A DNA stretch of 64,000 bases, taken from Thiomicrorhabdus sp. 6S3-12 (GTDB lineage: Bacteria; Pseudomonadota; Gammaproteobacteria; Thiomicrospirales; Thiomicrospiraceae). Location of the stretch: assembly GCF_017571475.1 (NCBI RefSeq), contig NZ_JAGETW010000001.1:310001-374000 (forward strand), given 5' to 3'. The position numbers and the translations under genes are program-made. The notes beneath the pieces were generated by a model that had not been told where the DNA came from, did no database searches, and worked only from the letters and a program-made list of their open reading frames with translations. How positions within the stretch are numbered: the first letter of the stretch is position 1; the number at the start of each line of letters is the position of its first letter. Below, in pieces: positions 8,594 through 18,715 of the stretch.

Positions 8594-10663
8594 TTACAGG
8601 CGCGAAATATCCGCAACCTGCATAAACAACTGATAGATCTGATTCAACAACGCCAAACGGTTGTTACGAACCGCTGCATCGTCAGCCATCACCATGACGC
8701 TATCGAAGAAGCTATCAACTTCTTCGCGAATGGTCGCCAGCTGCTCCATCGCCGCAATGTAATCTTTGGCGGCAATCAAATTGCTTACCGATTCACGCAA
8801 CTGATCCAACTTGGCGAACAGCGCGCTTTCAGCATCGTCTGCAAACAGTCCGGTATCGACCGTTTCCGCAATCTCGCCCTCGACTTTTTTCAGCAGGTTG
8901 GCAATACGCTTGTTGGCCGCACTCAAACTTTCCGCTCCGTCAATCTGTGCAAACGCCTTGACGGCATCAATACGTTTGGCGAAATCCAAAGGATGCGTCG
9001 GGGCACAAGAACGAACTGCTTCAAACTGTTCGGCAGTAACACCCTGATCGGCAAAATAGGCTTTCAGACGGCTGACAATAAAGTCATAGATATCGGCAAC
9101 CAATTCGTCTTCGGCATTCACCTGAGGATGCAAATCAAGCGCGAAACGGATCATCAGCATCAGATCCAGATCCAACTCTTTTTCGATAATGATACGCAAC
9201 ATACCCAGAGCCGAACGGCGCAGAGCAAACGGATCCTTGTCACCGCTCGGTACCTGACCGATGCCGTAAATACCGGTAATGGTATCCAGTTTATCGGCAA
9301 TCGCCAGCGCCTGCGCAACAGCGGAGTTCGGCAGCTCATCACCGGCAAAACGCGGCTGATATTGCGCATCCAGAGCGTCGGCCACCAGCTGATCTTCTTT
9401 CTGCTCCATGGCGTAGTAACGCCCCATAATCCCTTGCAGTTCTGGGAACTCGCCGACCATTTCCGACATCAGGTCACATTTCGACAGACGCGCAGCGCGC
9501 TCAAGAATCTGTGATTCGGCACCCAGCGGCTTGCCAACTTTAACGGTTAGCGTTTCCAGACGCTCAACCTTGTCAAACAGGGTTCCAAGCTGCTGCTGGA
9601 AGACGACTGTTTTCAAGCGCGGCAGGAAATCGTCCAACGGCTGCTTGCGATCCTGATCCCAGAAGAATTTCGCATCCGACAGACGCGGGCGAATCACGCG
9701 CTCGTTACCCGATTTCACCGAAGCCGGATTCGAGCTTTCGATATTCGAAATGGTGATGAACTTCGCCATCAGTTTGCCGTCGGCATCCAGCATATGGAAA
9801 TATTTCTGGTGCCCTTTCATGGCTGAAACCAAGGCTTCCGAAGGCACGCTCAGGAAAACCTCGTCAAAATCGCCGACAATCGCCTGCGGCCATTCATTCA
9901 GAGCGGTAACTTCTTCCAGAAGATCTTCGTCGATCTGCGCAATTCCGCCTTCAGCTTTCGCCGCCGCTTCGACCTGCGTACGAATCATATCGGCACGCGT
10001 ATCGAAGTCCGCTTGAACATAGCCTTGAGTACACAGAGTATTGATGTAATCTGCCGGTTTGGCAATCTCGATCGCCTGCGGCGCATGGAAACGGTGGCCG
10101 CGAGTGACGTTACTGGTCTGGTGGCCGAGAATGGTAGCCGGAACGACCTGATCATCCATCAGCATCAACGCCCAATGCACCGGACGCACGAATTCCACAT
10201 CCGAAGCCCCCCAGCGCATACGTTTCGGAATCGGCAACTTGGCCAGCGACTGATTGACGATTTCAGGAAGCAACTCGGCCGCATTCTGCCCTTTCTGCTC
10301 CTGCATAAACGCCATCCAGACACCTTTATCGGTATCAATCTCGACCAGATCGGAAACCTCCGCACCGCAGCCGCGGGCAAATCCCTGCAACGCTTTGGTC
10401 GGATTACCGTCAGCATCAAATGCCGCTTTTTTCGCCGGTCCTTTCTTCTCAACGGTTTTATCGTCCTGCTTGGCCTGCAATTCCTGAATACGAACCGCCA
10501 AACGACGTGGAGACGCGTAAAGAGAGACTGCACCATAGCTCAGTTCCGCATCGGTCAGACCGGCTTCGATGCCTGTGCCAAAAGCCTGGCTCAGTTTTTT
10601 CAACGCCTTCGGAGGCAACTCTTCGGTTCCAATTTCTACTAGAAAATCGACAGTCTGAGTCAT
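8594..10663 (-). CDS. glyS: Glycine-tRNA ligase beta subunit
   Basis: GlyS carries the tRNA-binding parts of the alpha2-beta2 bacterial glycyl-tRNA synthetase. The 689-residue length matches E. coli GlyS, and the N-terminus (FLVEIGTEELPPKALK) and blocks such as VDSFFDSVMVMADD and NRLALLNQI are diagnostic. Its ATG overlaps the glyQ stop (TAATG), so the two are translationally coupled. A strong terminator follows. Confidence 0.97.
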   Translation of the reverse strand: MTQTVDFLVEIGTEELPPKALKKLSQAFGTGIEAGLTDAELSYGAVSLYASPRRLAVRIQELQAKQDDKTVEKKGPAKKAAFDADGNPTKALQGFARGCGAEVSDLVEIDTDKGVWMAFMQEQKGQNAAELLPEIVNQSLAKLPIPKRMRWGASDVEFVRPVHWALMLMDDQVVPATILGHQTSNVTRGHRFHAPQAIEIAKPADYINTLCTQGYVQADFDTRADMIRTQVEAAAKAEGGIAQIDEDLLEEVTALNEWPQAIVGDFDEVFLSVPSEALVSAMKGHQKYFHMLDADGKLMAKFITISNIESSNPASVKSGNERVIRPRLSDAKFFWDQDRKQPLDDFLPRLKTVVFQQQLGTLFDKVERLETLTVKVGKPLGAESQILERAARLSKCDLMSEMVGEFPELQGIMGRYYAMEQKEDQLVADALDAQYQPRFAGDELPNSAVAQALAIADKLDTITGIYGIGQVPSGDKDPFALRRSALGMLRIIIEKELDLDLMLMIRFALDLHPQVNAEDELVADIYDFIVSRLKAYFADQGVTAEQFEAVRSCAPTHPLDFAKRIDAVKAFAQIDGAESLSAANKRIANLLKKVEGEIAETVDTGLFADDAESALFAKLDQLRESVSNLIAAKDYIAAMEQLATIREEVDSFFDSVMVMADDAAVRNNRLALLNQIYQLFMQVADISRL

Positions 10664-11589
10664 TATTTTGCCTCCCCTTGTGAATCTTTAACTAATGGGA
10701 AGCCTAAAGCTTCACGTCCTTCATAATATGCTTCGGCGATCTGACGCGCCATGGTGCGCACTCGACCGATAAAACGGGCACGCTCGGTGACCGAAATAGC
10801 GTGACGGGCATCCAACATGTTGAAAGCGTGCGACGCTTTCAAAACTTGCTCGTAAGCCGGTAAAGGAAGCTTGTCTTCAACCAGCTTGGCAAATATCTCT
10901 TCACATTCGTCGAAAGTACGGAACAGTTTTTCGGTGTCCGCCTTTTCAAAGTTATAGGCCGACATCTCCACTTCGTTCTGGTGGAAGACATCACCGTAAG
11001 TGACTTTTCCGCCCGGCCCGTCAACCCAAGTCAGGTCGTAAACCGAATTCACGCCCTGAAGATACATGGCGATACGCTCAAGACCGTATGTAATCTCACC
11101 GGTTACCGGACGGCACTCCAGACCACCGACCTGCTGGAAGTAGGTGAACTGGGTAACTTCCATACCGTTCATCCACACTTCCCAACCCAAACCCCAGGCA
11201 CCCAGCGTAGGTGATTCCCAGTTATCTTCAACGAAACGGATATCGTGCTCCAATGGATCGATTCCCAGACGTTTCAGGGACTCCAGATACAACTCCTGAA
11301 TATTATCCGGCGACGGTTTTAACATCACCTGGAACTGGTAGTAATGCTGTAGACGGTTCGGGTTTTCGCCATAACGACCATCGGTTGGGCGACGGCAAGG
11401 CTGAACGTAAGCAGCGCGCCAAGGCTCCGGGCCGATCGAACGCAGGAAAGTCGAAGGGTGAAAAGTCCCCGCGCCCATTTCGTTGTCATAGGGTTGCATG
11501 ACGACGCATCCCTGTTCCGCCCAGAACGCTTGAAGGGTTTGAATCAGACCTTGAAAGGTACGAATATCTGTTGCTGCTTGTGCCGACAC
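10663..11589 (-). CDS. glyQ: Glycine-tRNA ligase alpha subunit
   Basis: GlyQ is the catalytic subunit of heterotetrameric glycyl-tRNA synthetase. The 308-residue protein shows the family's near-invariant blocks [42 protein letters not shown] and [17 protein letters not shown]. It is first in the glyQS pair. The roughly 140-bp upstream region to tusA contains no other gene. Confidence 0.97.
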   Translation of the reverse strand: MSAQAATDIRTFQGLIQTLQAFWAEQGCVVMQPYDNEMGAGTFHPSTFLRSIGPEPWRAAYVQPCRRPTDGRYGENPNRLQHYYQFQVMLKPSPDNIQELYLESLKRLGIDPLEHDIRFVEDNWESPTLGAWGLGWEVWMNGMEVTQFTYFQQVGGLECRPVTGEITYGLERIAMYLQGVNSVYDLTWVDGPGGKVTYGDVFHQNEVEMSAYNFEKADTEKLFRTFDECEEIFAKLVEDKLPLPAYEQVLKASHAFNMLDARHAISVTERARFIGRVRTMARQIAEAYYEGREALGFPLVKDSQGEAK

Positions 11590-11732
11590 AGGATTAAACC
11601 TCTTGATAAATTTTGTACAATGCTTGCATCGCCCGCCCTTTTGAGTGGAAAGAATTCAGGCCGACGATAAAATTTTAAAAATTGGCTGATTATAGCGCAT
11701 TATCGAATAGGGTTTAACTCTAAGGAGAAAAA

Positions 11733-11966
11733 GTGAGTACAGAGATAATAGATGCCAAAGGGCTTAAATGCCCGATGCCGGTCATTAAACTGCAACAAGC
11801 GGTGCGAAAATCCCAAAACGGGGATGAGCTGAGCATCGCTTGCACCGACCTCGGAGCGGAAAAAGATATCGCCAGCTGGGCTAAAGTCAATAAACACCAG
11901 CTTCTGACGGTCGAAAAAACCGATTACGGCCTGCTTATCTCAATCAAAGTGGATGCCCTGAAATAG
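11733..11966 (+). CDS. tusA: TusA-family sulfur carrier protein
   Basis: The 77-residue protein has the TusA signature DAKGLKCPMPVIKLQQA with the persulfide-carrying Cys in CPMP. TusA relays sulfane sulfur, for tRNA 2-thiouridine synthesis in E. coli and as a cytoplasmic carrier in many sulfur oxidisers. It stands alone, divergent from glyQ, with GGAG before the start. No dsr, rhd or tus partner is nearby, so the physiological route cannot be decided. Confidence 0.9.
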   Translation: MSTEIIDAKGLKCPMPVIKLQQAVRKSQNGDELSIACTDLGAEKDIASWAKVNKHQLLTVEKTDYGLLISIKVDALK

Positions 11967-12070
11967 CGTAATAAATAGAAGCCATCAAGCAATAACTATT
12001 ATCTATAAAAAACAATAAAACGCTCACCATTTCATATTGAAGATGATTTGACTATAATCAATAGATAAAT

Positions 12071-12093
12071 AACGGTTTTTGTGCACAACCGTT
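12071..12093 (+). repeat. Hairpin in the leader of the M23 peptidase gene
   Basis: AACGGTT (12071-12077) and AACCGTT (12087-12093) form a 7-bp inverted repeat with a 9-nt spacer, 35 bp upstream of the start codon. It may be a leader hairpin or an operator; there is no T run, so termination is unlikely. Confidence 0.4.
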
Positions 12094-12127
12094 AACCGGA
12101 AACGAGAGAGAGTCCTTCGATACGCTT

Positions 12128-13441
12128 ATGAAAAACTGGCCAATTTCCTTTCATATCGCAACGCTAGCCGTCCTGTCAGGATTGCTGGTTTTCTTGCTAG
12201 CCGCCATCCCTTCCAAATCCGATGCCAATCTACCGGTCGAACCGGAATCATTGCCGCTACCGAAGCTTGATTTGAGCAAATCGGCAGCCATTGGCGCGGC
12301 ACAAGCGGACGAGATGAAAACCCCGCAAAACAACTGGATTCAAAAAACCGTTACCATTAAACGTAATGACGCCTTAAGTACCGCACTTGAGCGTGTCGGT
12401 GTCGGTGCATCGACTGTTTATAAAATCAGTCAAACCAAAAACAGCGGCCTGATGACCAACCTTAAAGTCGGTGACAAGCTGACTGTCTGGCTGGATCAGA
12501 ACAGCGACCTGCAACGCATCGTTTATCCGAAATCGAAAACGCTGGATCATGAACTGATTCGCACCGATACCGGCTTCCGTATCAACAAGGTTGAAAAGTC
12601 GGTGGAAATCCGCACCAAAACCGCTTACGGCGAAATCAAAGGGGCGTTCTACCCGGCGGCCGAGCGTGCCGGATTAAGCCCTAAAAGTATTATGCAATTG
12701 GCCGAGATGCTCGCTTGGGACGTTGACCTTTCCCGAGAACTGCGCGACGGCGACTACTTTAAAGTCATCTACGAAACCCGCTATCTGAACGACGAATACA
12801 TCGGCGACGGCGATATTCTGGCGGTACAGATCACCTCTGACGGCGGCAAACAGATTCACAACGGTTTTATCCTGCGCGACGGCGATGAAGTGATCGGTTA
12901 CTACGACGAAAACGGCAATAACCTGAAAAAAGCCTTCCTTAAGGCGCCATTGGATACCGTCAGAATTACTTCGCGCTTCAACCCGAAACGACTGCACCCG
13001 ATTTTCGGCAAGCGCCGACCACACCGAGGCGTTGACTATGGCGCGCCAACCGGCACACCGATTAAAGTAACCGGTAACGGTCAGATCGTCTATCGCGGCT
13101 GGAAAGGCGGCTACGGCAAGGTAGTCAAAGTCCGCCACAATAACACCTACACCACTATGTATGCGCACATGTCGCGTTTTGGTAAATACAAAAAAGGCCA
13201 GATGGTCAAACAGGGTCAGGTTATCGGTTATGTCGGCAGCACCGGTAACTCAACCGGAGCGCACCTGCATTATGAATTCCTGCTTAACGGCAAACATGTT
13301 GACCCGCTAAAAATCAAATTTCCGGCCGCAGGCCCGGTCAATGCCAAATACAAACAGGATTTCCTGCGTCGAAGTCACTTCCTGCTAGGCCAGCTTGACC
13401 GCTTGGACCAGAGTACGCAGTTGGCTTTCAATTTTGAGTAA
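12128..13441 (+). CDS. Murein DD-endopeptidase of the M23 (MepM/LytM-like) family
   Basis: The 437-residue protein starts with a cytoplasmic stub and one membrane anchor (about residues 8-25), followed by an OapA/LysM-like region (about 75-180) and a C-terminal M23 metallopeptidase domain. The zinc ligands are visible: His and Asp in HRGVDYGAP and the HxH in HLHYEF. Such enzymes cut peptide cross-links to allow insertion of new murein. The following anmK gene overlaps its end, linking murein cleavage with recycling of anhydro-MurNAc. Confidence 0.9.
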   Translation: MKNWPISFHIATLAVLSGLLVFLLAAIPSKSDANLPVEPESLPLPKLDLSKSAAIGAAQADEMKTPQNNWIQKTVTIKRNDALSTALERVGVGASTVYKISQTKNSGLMTNLKVGDKLTVWLDQNSDLQRIVYPKSKTLDHELIRTDTGFRINKVEKSVEIRTKTAYGEIKGAFYPAAERAGLSPKSIMQLAEMLAWDVDLSRELRDGDYFKVIYETRYLNDEYIGDGDILAVQITSDGGKQIHNGFILRDGDEVIGYYDENGNNLKKAFLKAPLDTVRITSRFNPKRLHPIFGKRRPHRGVDYGAPTGTPIKVTGNGQIVYRGWKGGYGKVVKVRHNNTYTTMYAHMSRFGKYKKGQMVKQGQVIGYVGSTGNSTGAHLHYEFLLNGKHVDPLKIKFPAAGPVNAKYKQDFLRRSHFLLGQLDRLDQSTQLAFNFE

Positions 13442-14576
13442 AACACCTTCAAGTCAGGCCGAGGAATTCTATATCGGCCTGATGTCCGGCACCAGCGTTG
13501 ACGCCGTTGATGCGGCGCTGATTGCCATCTGCGATCAATCACTTCAACTCAAACATTTCACGACCACCCCTATTCCCGACAACCTTAAACGGTTACTGCT
13601 CGAATGCAACAGCGAGCAAAAGCTCAGTTTAAAGTCGTTCAGCCAGTTACACAGTCAAACGGGGCAGCTCTTTACCGCAGCGGTAACTCAGCTGTTATAC
13701 GAAACCGAACTCGAAGCAAGCGACATTGCCGCCATCGGCAGCCACGGACAGACCATTTATCATGCGCCGGATTTAATGATGAGCTTGCAGATTGGGCATC
13801 CGGCCATTATCGCCAAACACAGCGGCATCACCACTGTCGGCGATTTCCGGGTTGATGATATGGCACTCGGCGGTCAAGGCGCGCCTTTTGCCCCGGTTTT
13901 CCACCAGTGCCTGTTCTCCGAACCGGAACAGACAGCCATTGCGGTTAATATCGGCGGCATTGCCAATATCAGCGTGCTTCCTGCAATGCACTCCGCTCAT
14001 GCGGCTATCGGCTGGGATACCGGACCGGGGAACGCGCTGATTGACGAGGCCTGCCAAAAACTGTTTGCCTGCCCGTACGATAGAAACGGCGCTCTGGCCA
14101 GACAAGGTTGTGTGCAAACAGCCGCACTGGACACCCTTCTGCAAGACGACTATTTCCAGCAGTCCGCACCGAAAAGCTCCGGCCGCGATTACTTTAACTG
14201 GCAGTGGCTATTACAGAAACTGGGCAGTGATTTTGTCGAGCAGCTAGACGCACACGACCTTTTGGCAACCTTGAGCGAGCTGACCGCCGCCAGCATTGCG
14301 CAACAGGTTCTCCTCTCGCTCGGCAAGCAAGCCGAAAGTAACGTCTGGATCTGTGGCGGAGGCGCCTTCAACCGTTACCTGCTTGAACGGATTCAGGCTC
14401 ACCTGCCTGCTTGTATGGTTCGTTCAAGTGCTGATGCCGGCCATGACCCGAACGCGATCGAAGGGATGCTGTTTGCCTGGCTGGCGCACGAACGCCTTAA
14501 CAATCGTCCAGTCAAGCTTAGCGCGGTAACCGGGGCCGAACGGGATGCTGTTCTTGGCGGCATCTGGCACCCTTAA
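13434..14576 (+). CDS. anmK: Anhydro-N-acetylmuramic acid kinase
   Basis: AnmK opens and phosphorylates 1,6-anhydro-MurNAc to MurNAc-6-phosphate in murein recycling. Diagnostic blocks are YIGLMSGTSVDAVDAALI, GSHGQTIYH, GDFRVDDMALGGQGAPF, GWDTGPGNALID and VWICGGGAFN. I favour the TTG at 13434 (about 380 residues, close to E. coli's 369); an in-frame TTG at 13395 would extend it into the previous gene. Neither has a strong ribosome-binding site, so coupling to the upstream M23 gene is likely. Confidence 0.93.
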   Translation: MSKTPSSQAEEFYIGLMSGTSVDAVDAALIAICDQSLQLKHFTTTPIPDNLKRLLLECNSEQKLSLKSFSQLHSQTGQLFTAAVTQLLYETELEASDIAAIGSHGQTIYHAPDLMMSLQIGHPAIIAKHSGITTVGDFRVDDMALGGQGAPFAPVFHQCLFSEPEQTAIAVNIGGIANISVLPAMHSAHAAIGWDTGPGNALIDEACQKLFACPYDRNGALARQGCVQTAALDTLLQDDYFQQSAPKSSGRDYFNWQWLLQKLGSDFVEQLDAHDLLATLSELTAASIAQQVLLSLGKQAESNVWICGGGAFNRYLLERIQAHLPACMVRSSADAGHDPNAIEGMLFAWLAHERLNNRPVKLSAVTGAERDAVLGGIWHP

Positions 14577-14613
14577 TCCGATTCCAAGCCGAATAAAAAT
14601 TATTTCTTAACGA

Positions 14614-15636
14614 CTATTTCTTTTTGAAATCCCGATAGGCATTAACGCTGGAGCGCAAAGCCAGTTCCGCTGGATAGGGATGAATGATTTTCTGGGTCGC
14701 CAGATAATCGCTGCCGAAGTGGTGAATCCACTGCTCAATCAATTTCATCACGCTGACCAGCGGCACTATGCCCAACTTAAACTCCGCCAGCGTCTGCTGA
14801 TAAAATTCCTTCTCACTCTCACCGAGCTGATCCTTAAAGTAGCCGTACATATGCTCGATGGTATTAACCATTTTACCGCGCGAAGTCGAGGTACCCACCG
14901 CCTGCAAAAACAGTTCACCATAACGCTGAAGACTCTCGGCCAGATTGGCTGTGCCGGCCTCGGCGACAATCGGCCCCATTTTGCGGTAAAGCCCTTCGTT
15001 TTTGGATAACAAAAGATATTTATGATCGCGATGAAACGCCTGAAAATCGGCAACCGAAGGGTCGCCATGCACAAACTCACGCCAGCGCGCCGCAGAAAAA
15101 ATATGCAGCATAAAATTTTCCCTCAGCCAAGCGTCCTGCAAACGCCCCTCCTCTTCAATGGCAATCATCGGAAACTCGCGCCGCAGGTTCTTGGTAAACA
15201 GGCCCGCATCCATCGGGTCTTGCGATCCGAACCATTCACCCGTCGGCCGATACACCTTGATCCGTTCCAAACCACAACTCGGAGAACGCGATTTAACCAC
15301 CGCGCCGTCGATCTCTTGCTGATGAAAGAAACGCATCTTCTTGTCGGTATAGTCCTGCAGTCCGTCGGTGTAGTCGGAACCGGATTTCGGACCCATGACA
15401 CGAATTTGTCCGTCGACACCAACCAGACGAACCGTTTCGCGCGGCGTCCCTATCACCGCCGCCTCCGGGCAGAAGCGTTTAAATTCGACATAATCAGCCA
15501 GCTTGTAACGCACAAAATCATATTGCGCATGCCCGCCGTTATAACGACACTCCGTGCCCAATAGGCAATCAGAGACGGCAATTTTCGGTTTTGGAAATGC
15601 CACTTGCGGATATCTTCTGTTAATCGCCTGATTCAT
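14614..15636 (-). CDS. DUF523-DUF1722 fusion protein (YbgA-like)
   Basis: The N-terminal half is DUF523 (AVSDCLLGTECRYNGGHAQ, SPSCGLERIKVY, with several conserved Cys). The C-terminal half is DUF1722 (HRDHKYLLLSKNEGLYRKMG onward). DUF523 proteins relate to 2-thiouracil desulfidase TudS, so an iron-sulfur-dependent desulfidase activity is plausible but untested here. An AGGAG precedes the ATG. It lies 39 bp downstream of folM on the same strand, a small operon. Confidence 0.88.
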   Translation of the reverse strand: MNQAINRRYPQVAFPKPKIAVSDCLLGTECRYNGGHAQYDFVRYKLADYVEFKRFCPEAAVIGTPRETVRLVGVDGQIRVMGPKSGSDYTDGLQDYTDKKMRFFHQQEIDGAVVKSRSPSCGLERIKVYRPTGEWFGSQDPMDAGLFTKNLRREFPMIAIEEEGRLQDAWLRENFMLHIFSAARWREFVHGDPSVADFQAFHRDHKYLLLSKNEGLYRKMGPIVAEAGTANLAESLQRYGELFLQAVGTSTSRGKMVNTIEHMYGYFKDQLGESEKEFYQQTLAEFKLGIVPLVSVMKLIEQWIHHFGSDYLATQKIIHPYPAELALRSSVNAYRDFKKK

Positions 15637-15675
15637 ACTGCAAATCTCCTGCTACGCTATCCAAAAACAGATGCG

Positions 15676-16401
15676 CTATTTCATTAAACGCACGCCACCA
15701 TCCACCGGTATGCTGACCCCGGTTATATAGGGATTATGCATCAGATACTGAACGGTGTGCCAGATCACCTCCGGCCCGGGCTCAATCGGTATAAGTTGAT
15801 TTTGCAGGCGCTGCTGTTTATAGCTTTCGCTATCATCCGGATGAAACATCAACAGCCCCGGAGCAATATCATTGACTTTAATCTGCGGCGCAAACTTACT
15901 GGCAAACACACGCATCTGATTCTGCAGCGCCGCCTTGGAACTCAAATAAGCGATATAGTCACTACGGTTCAACTCGCAATTCGCGTCCGACAAACTGATA
16001 ATATCTTTCAATCCCGAAGCCGCGTTTTCCAGCAGGCCGGACAATGTCATATTAATCCGGTACGGCGCTTCGACATGAACCTTGAACAATTGGTCGTACA
16101 GTTCGGACCGCTCGGCGATTTGCGCATCGGTGACCCAGATGGAGGCATTATGAATGATCGCCCGCAGACTGCCGATTTCATCGCGCAGATTTTCGAGCCA
16201 GTCCCGAAACGATTCCTGATCACAAAAGTCCACCTGATAGGCGATTGCGCCCCGTTCGACCAGTTGATCGATTTCCGGGCGCGGCTTGCGATAGGTAATC
16301 AGAACCGGATAGCGTCCCTGAGCGAGAAACTGCTCGGCCAGATGGAAACCGACTCTCTGCCCGGCACCGGTTATTAAGACCGCTTGTTCGATATTTGCCA
16401 C
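15676..16401 (-). CDS. folM: Dihydromonapterin/dihydrofolate reductase, short-chain dehydrogenase family
   Basis: The 241-residue SDR protein has TGAGQRVG as nucleotide-binding motif (the Arg-containing form of pteridine reductases and E. coli FolM), IIHNASIW, and an active-site YIAYLSSK with Tyr and Lys. FolM reduces dihydromonapterin to the tetrahydro cofactor. folE2, which supplies the pterin pathway, is 9 kb away. It is divergent from the yfcH-like gene. Assignment over a generic SDR rests on the TGxxxRxG motif and length. Confidence 0.82.
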   Translation of the reverse strand: MANIEQAVLITGAGQRVGFHLAEQFLAQGRYPVLITYRKPRPEIDQLVERGAIAYQVDFCDQESFRDWLENLRDEIGSLRAIIHNASIWVTDAQIAERSELYDQLFKVHVEAPYRINMTLSGLLENAASGLKDIISLSDANCELNRSDYIAYLSSKAALQNQMRVFASKFAPQIKVNDIAPGLLMFHPDDSESYKQQRLQNQLIPIEPGPEVIWHTVQYLMHNPYITGVSIPVDGGVRLMK

Positions 16402-16493
16402 AATTCATCCTTGCTGTTTCTGCGTTTCCCTATAAAGAATGGTACATTAAAAACGGCAAAAGTGAACACGCTCATATCCCAAAGGAGATTCGT

Positions 16494-17351
16494 ATGCAGA
16501 TCACGATTCTGGGCGGCACCGGCATGATCGGTCAAGCGCTTAAACAACATTTGAGTTCGCAACACACGGTAGAGTTATACGGTCGGCAGGTTTTCGCGCA
16601 GCCGGAAAAACTGCTAGAGGCCATCAAAGACGCCGAAATCGTCATCCAGCTCGCCGGCGCTAATATCGGTGCTCGCTGGAATCCGGTATACAAACAGGAA
16701 ATCTGGGACAGCCGCATCGACACCACGCGAATGCTGGCGCTGGTATTGCAGGAAACCGTGAATCCGCCACGTGTTTTTTGCGCCTCGGCTATCGGTTTTT
16801 ATCCGCAGGCCGAGGAGTGCGAGCGTCATTACACGGAAAAGGATTTACAACCCGGCGATGATTTTCTGGCCCAACTTTCAATCGCCTGGGAAGAGGAAGC
16901 CAAAAAACTGGTTGCACCGGAATTACTGACAATTACCCGTTTCGGCGTAGTGCTTTCGCCAAAAGGCGGAGCACTGGCCAAAATGCTGCCGGCGTTCAAA
17001 TTTGGTCTTGGCGGCCCGGTTGCCGGCGGCAGACAGTGTTTCAGCTGGATAGATATCGACGACCTGTGTCGCGCCTACGCCTGGCTTATCCAGCAACCGC
17101 AGATGCACGGTACTTTCAACCTGACCGCCCCCAATCCTCTGCCACAAAAAGCGTTTGCCGAAACACTCGGTGAGATTCTACATCGACCGACAATACTTCC
17201 ACTCCCTTTGTGGCAGTTAAAACTGATGTTCGGCGAAGGCGCGCAGGTGCTGACGCACAGCGCCAGTGTCTATCCGCAACGTTTGCTGGACGAAGGATTC
17301 GAGTTTAAATATCCGGATGCCAAAAGCAGCCTGAAACACCTGCTGTCATAA
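16494..17351 (+). CDS. TIGR01777-family NAD(P)-dependent epimerase (YfcH-like)
   Basis: The 285-residue extended-SDR protein starts at an ATG after AAAGGAG; a longer reading from 16395 would overlap folM and has no ribosome-binding site. The Rossmann motif is ILGGTGMIGQAL. Conserved blocks are LAGANIGARWNP, SAIGFYPQ, RFGVVLSPKGGALAKMLPAF and FNLTAPNP. YfcH-type proteins are widespread, and their substrate is unknown. Confidence 0.88.
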   Translation: MQITILGGTGMIGQALKQHLSSQHTVELYGRQVFAQPEKLLEAIKDAEIVIQLAGANIGARWNPVYKQEIWDSRIDTTRMLALVLQETVNPPRVFCASAIGFYPQAEECERHYTEKDLQPGDDFLAQLSIAWEEEAKKLVAPELLTITRFGVVLSPKGGALAKMLPAFKFGLGGPVAGGRQCFSWIDIDDLCRAYAWLIQQPQMHGTFNLTAPNPLPQKAFAETLGEILHRPTILPLPLWQLKLMFGEGAQVLTHSASVYPQRLLDEGFEFKYPDAKSSLKHLLS

Positions 17352-17419
17352 GATAAGGAAGTTACATAACCGACCCCTTCAGGTCGGTTCATATGACTCA
17401 GGCCATCATAGATCGCAAC

Positions 17420-18640
17420 TTAGGCCGCCGCAACACTCGCCGGCTGGCGGATTTTTCCGGCCAAGAGCCCGGCCAGCAGAACAAAAACCGCCGCCGTCAT
17501 CAGACAGGCTTCCATTCCGACCACCTGATAGACATAACCGGACAGAAGCGTACCGACCAGACGCCCGGCGGCGTTTGCCATATAGTAAAAACCGACATCC
17601 TTGGAGGCTCCGTCTGCATCCGCGTAGGAGACGATGAGATAGGAATGAACTGCGGAGTTGAGCGCAAACACAATCCCGAAAACCACCAAGCCGATCAATA
17701 GAATCCACTGCGGTTCTTTATGCAGGAAAAGCGCCATCAGAAACGGAATCGCCCCGAGCGCAAAAGCCAATAGTTTGGCGGTATTGGCGGTTGGATTGTG
17801 AGACTCGCCAGCGCCGCCTTTCTTAATCCCTGTCAAAGCCGGTGCACTGGCCTGCACCATGCCATACCCAATAACCCAGAAAGCCATGTAGGCGCCAATC
17901 GCGGTATGCTCCCACTGCAGCACCGTTGCCAGATACAACGGCAAAGCCACCACAAACCAGATATCGCGTGCGCCGAACAGAAAAAAACGCGCTGCGGACA
18001 GCATATTGATCGGCTGGCTCTTAGAAAAAATTTCGCTGAATTTATTTTTCTGTTTCGCCTTACCGATTTCCGATTGCAGCATCAGGAGTGACAACAGCCA
18101 GATCACCGTCAGCACCGAAGCCATTAACAGCATCGCATCCGCAAAACCGACCAGCTCCAGCAGCAGCGCGCCAACAAAAAAACCGGCACCTTTCAGCGCA
18201 TTTTTCGAGCCGGTCAGCAAAGCCACCCAACGGTACATCTGGCCGTTTTTATCCTGAGTCAGCGATTTAATCGAACTCTTGGCACTCATCTTATTGAGGT
18301 CTTTGGCGATCCCGGACAAGGCCTGCGCCAGCATCACATAAGCGACCGAAAGCAAACTGGGATCAACCGTCAACATCAATAAAGCGACAACCTGCAACGC
18401 CAGCCCGAGATTCATCGTCACTTTCAAGCCAAGATGCGCGCCGAGCCATCCGCCGAACAGATTGGTTACAATGCCGAAAAACTCATACAACAGAAACAGC
18501 ATGGCGATTTCCAGCGGGCTGTAACCGAGCTGATGAAAGAACAGCAGCACCAGCATGCGCAGGGCACCGTCGGTTACAGTAAAAGCCCAATAGTTGGCGG
18601 TCACCATCCCGTATTGCGCAACGGGCGAATGCAATGGCAT
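17420..18640 (-). CDS. arsJ: Organoarsenical efflux MFS transporter ArsJ
   Basis: The roughly 406-residue protein has about 12 hydrophobic segments of an MFS permease. The start is set by AAGGAG 5 nt before the ATG ending at 18640. ArsJ exports 1-arseno-3-phosphoglycerate, the unstable product formed when a GAPDH uses arsenate in place of phosphate. The directly upstream GAPDH gene makes this specific assignment strong; without that neighbour it would only be called an MFS protein. It is the last gene of a minus-strand arsenic operon. Confidence 0.9.
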   Translation of the reverse strand: MPLHSPVAQYGMVTANYWAFTVTDGALRMLVLLFFHQLGYSPLEIAMLFLLYEFFGIVTNLFGGWLGAHLGLKVTMNLGLALQVVALLMLTVDPSLLSVAYVMLAQALSGIAKDLNKMSAKSSIKSLTQDKNGQMYRWVALLTGSKNALKGAGFFVGALLLELVGFADAMLLMASVLTVIWLLSLLMLQSEIGKAKQKNKFSEIFSKSQPINMLSAARFFLFGARDIWFVVALPLYLATVLQWEHTAIGAYMAFWVIGYGMVQASAPALTGIKKGGAGESHNPTANTAKLLAFALGAIPFLMALFLHKEPQWILLIGLVVFGIVFALNSAVHSYLIVSYADADGASKDVGFYYMANAAGRLVGTLLSGYVYQVVGMEACLMTAAVFVLLAGLLAGKIRQPASVAAA

Positions 18641-18715
18641 AAAAACTCCTTGGGAAGGGTTAGGTCTCAACTGACCCGGACTGAACAGCGGTTGCCGTCC
18701 AAGCTCAATGGTCGC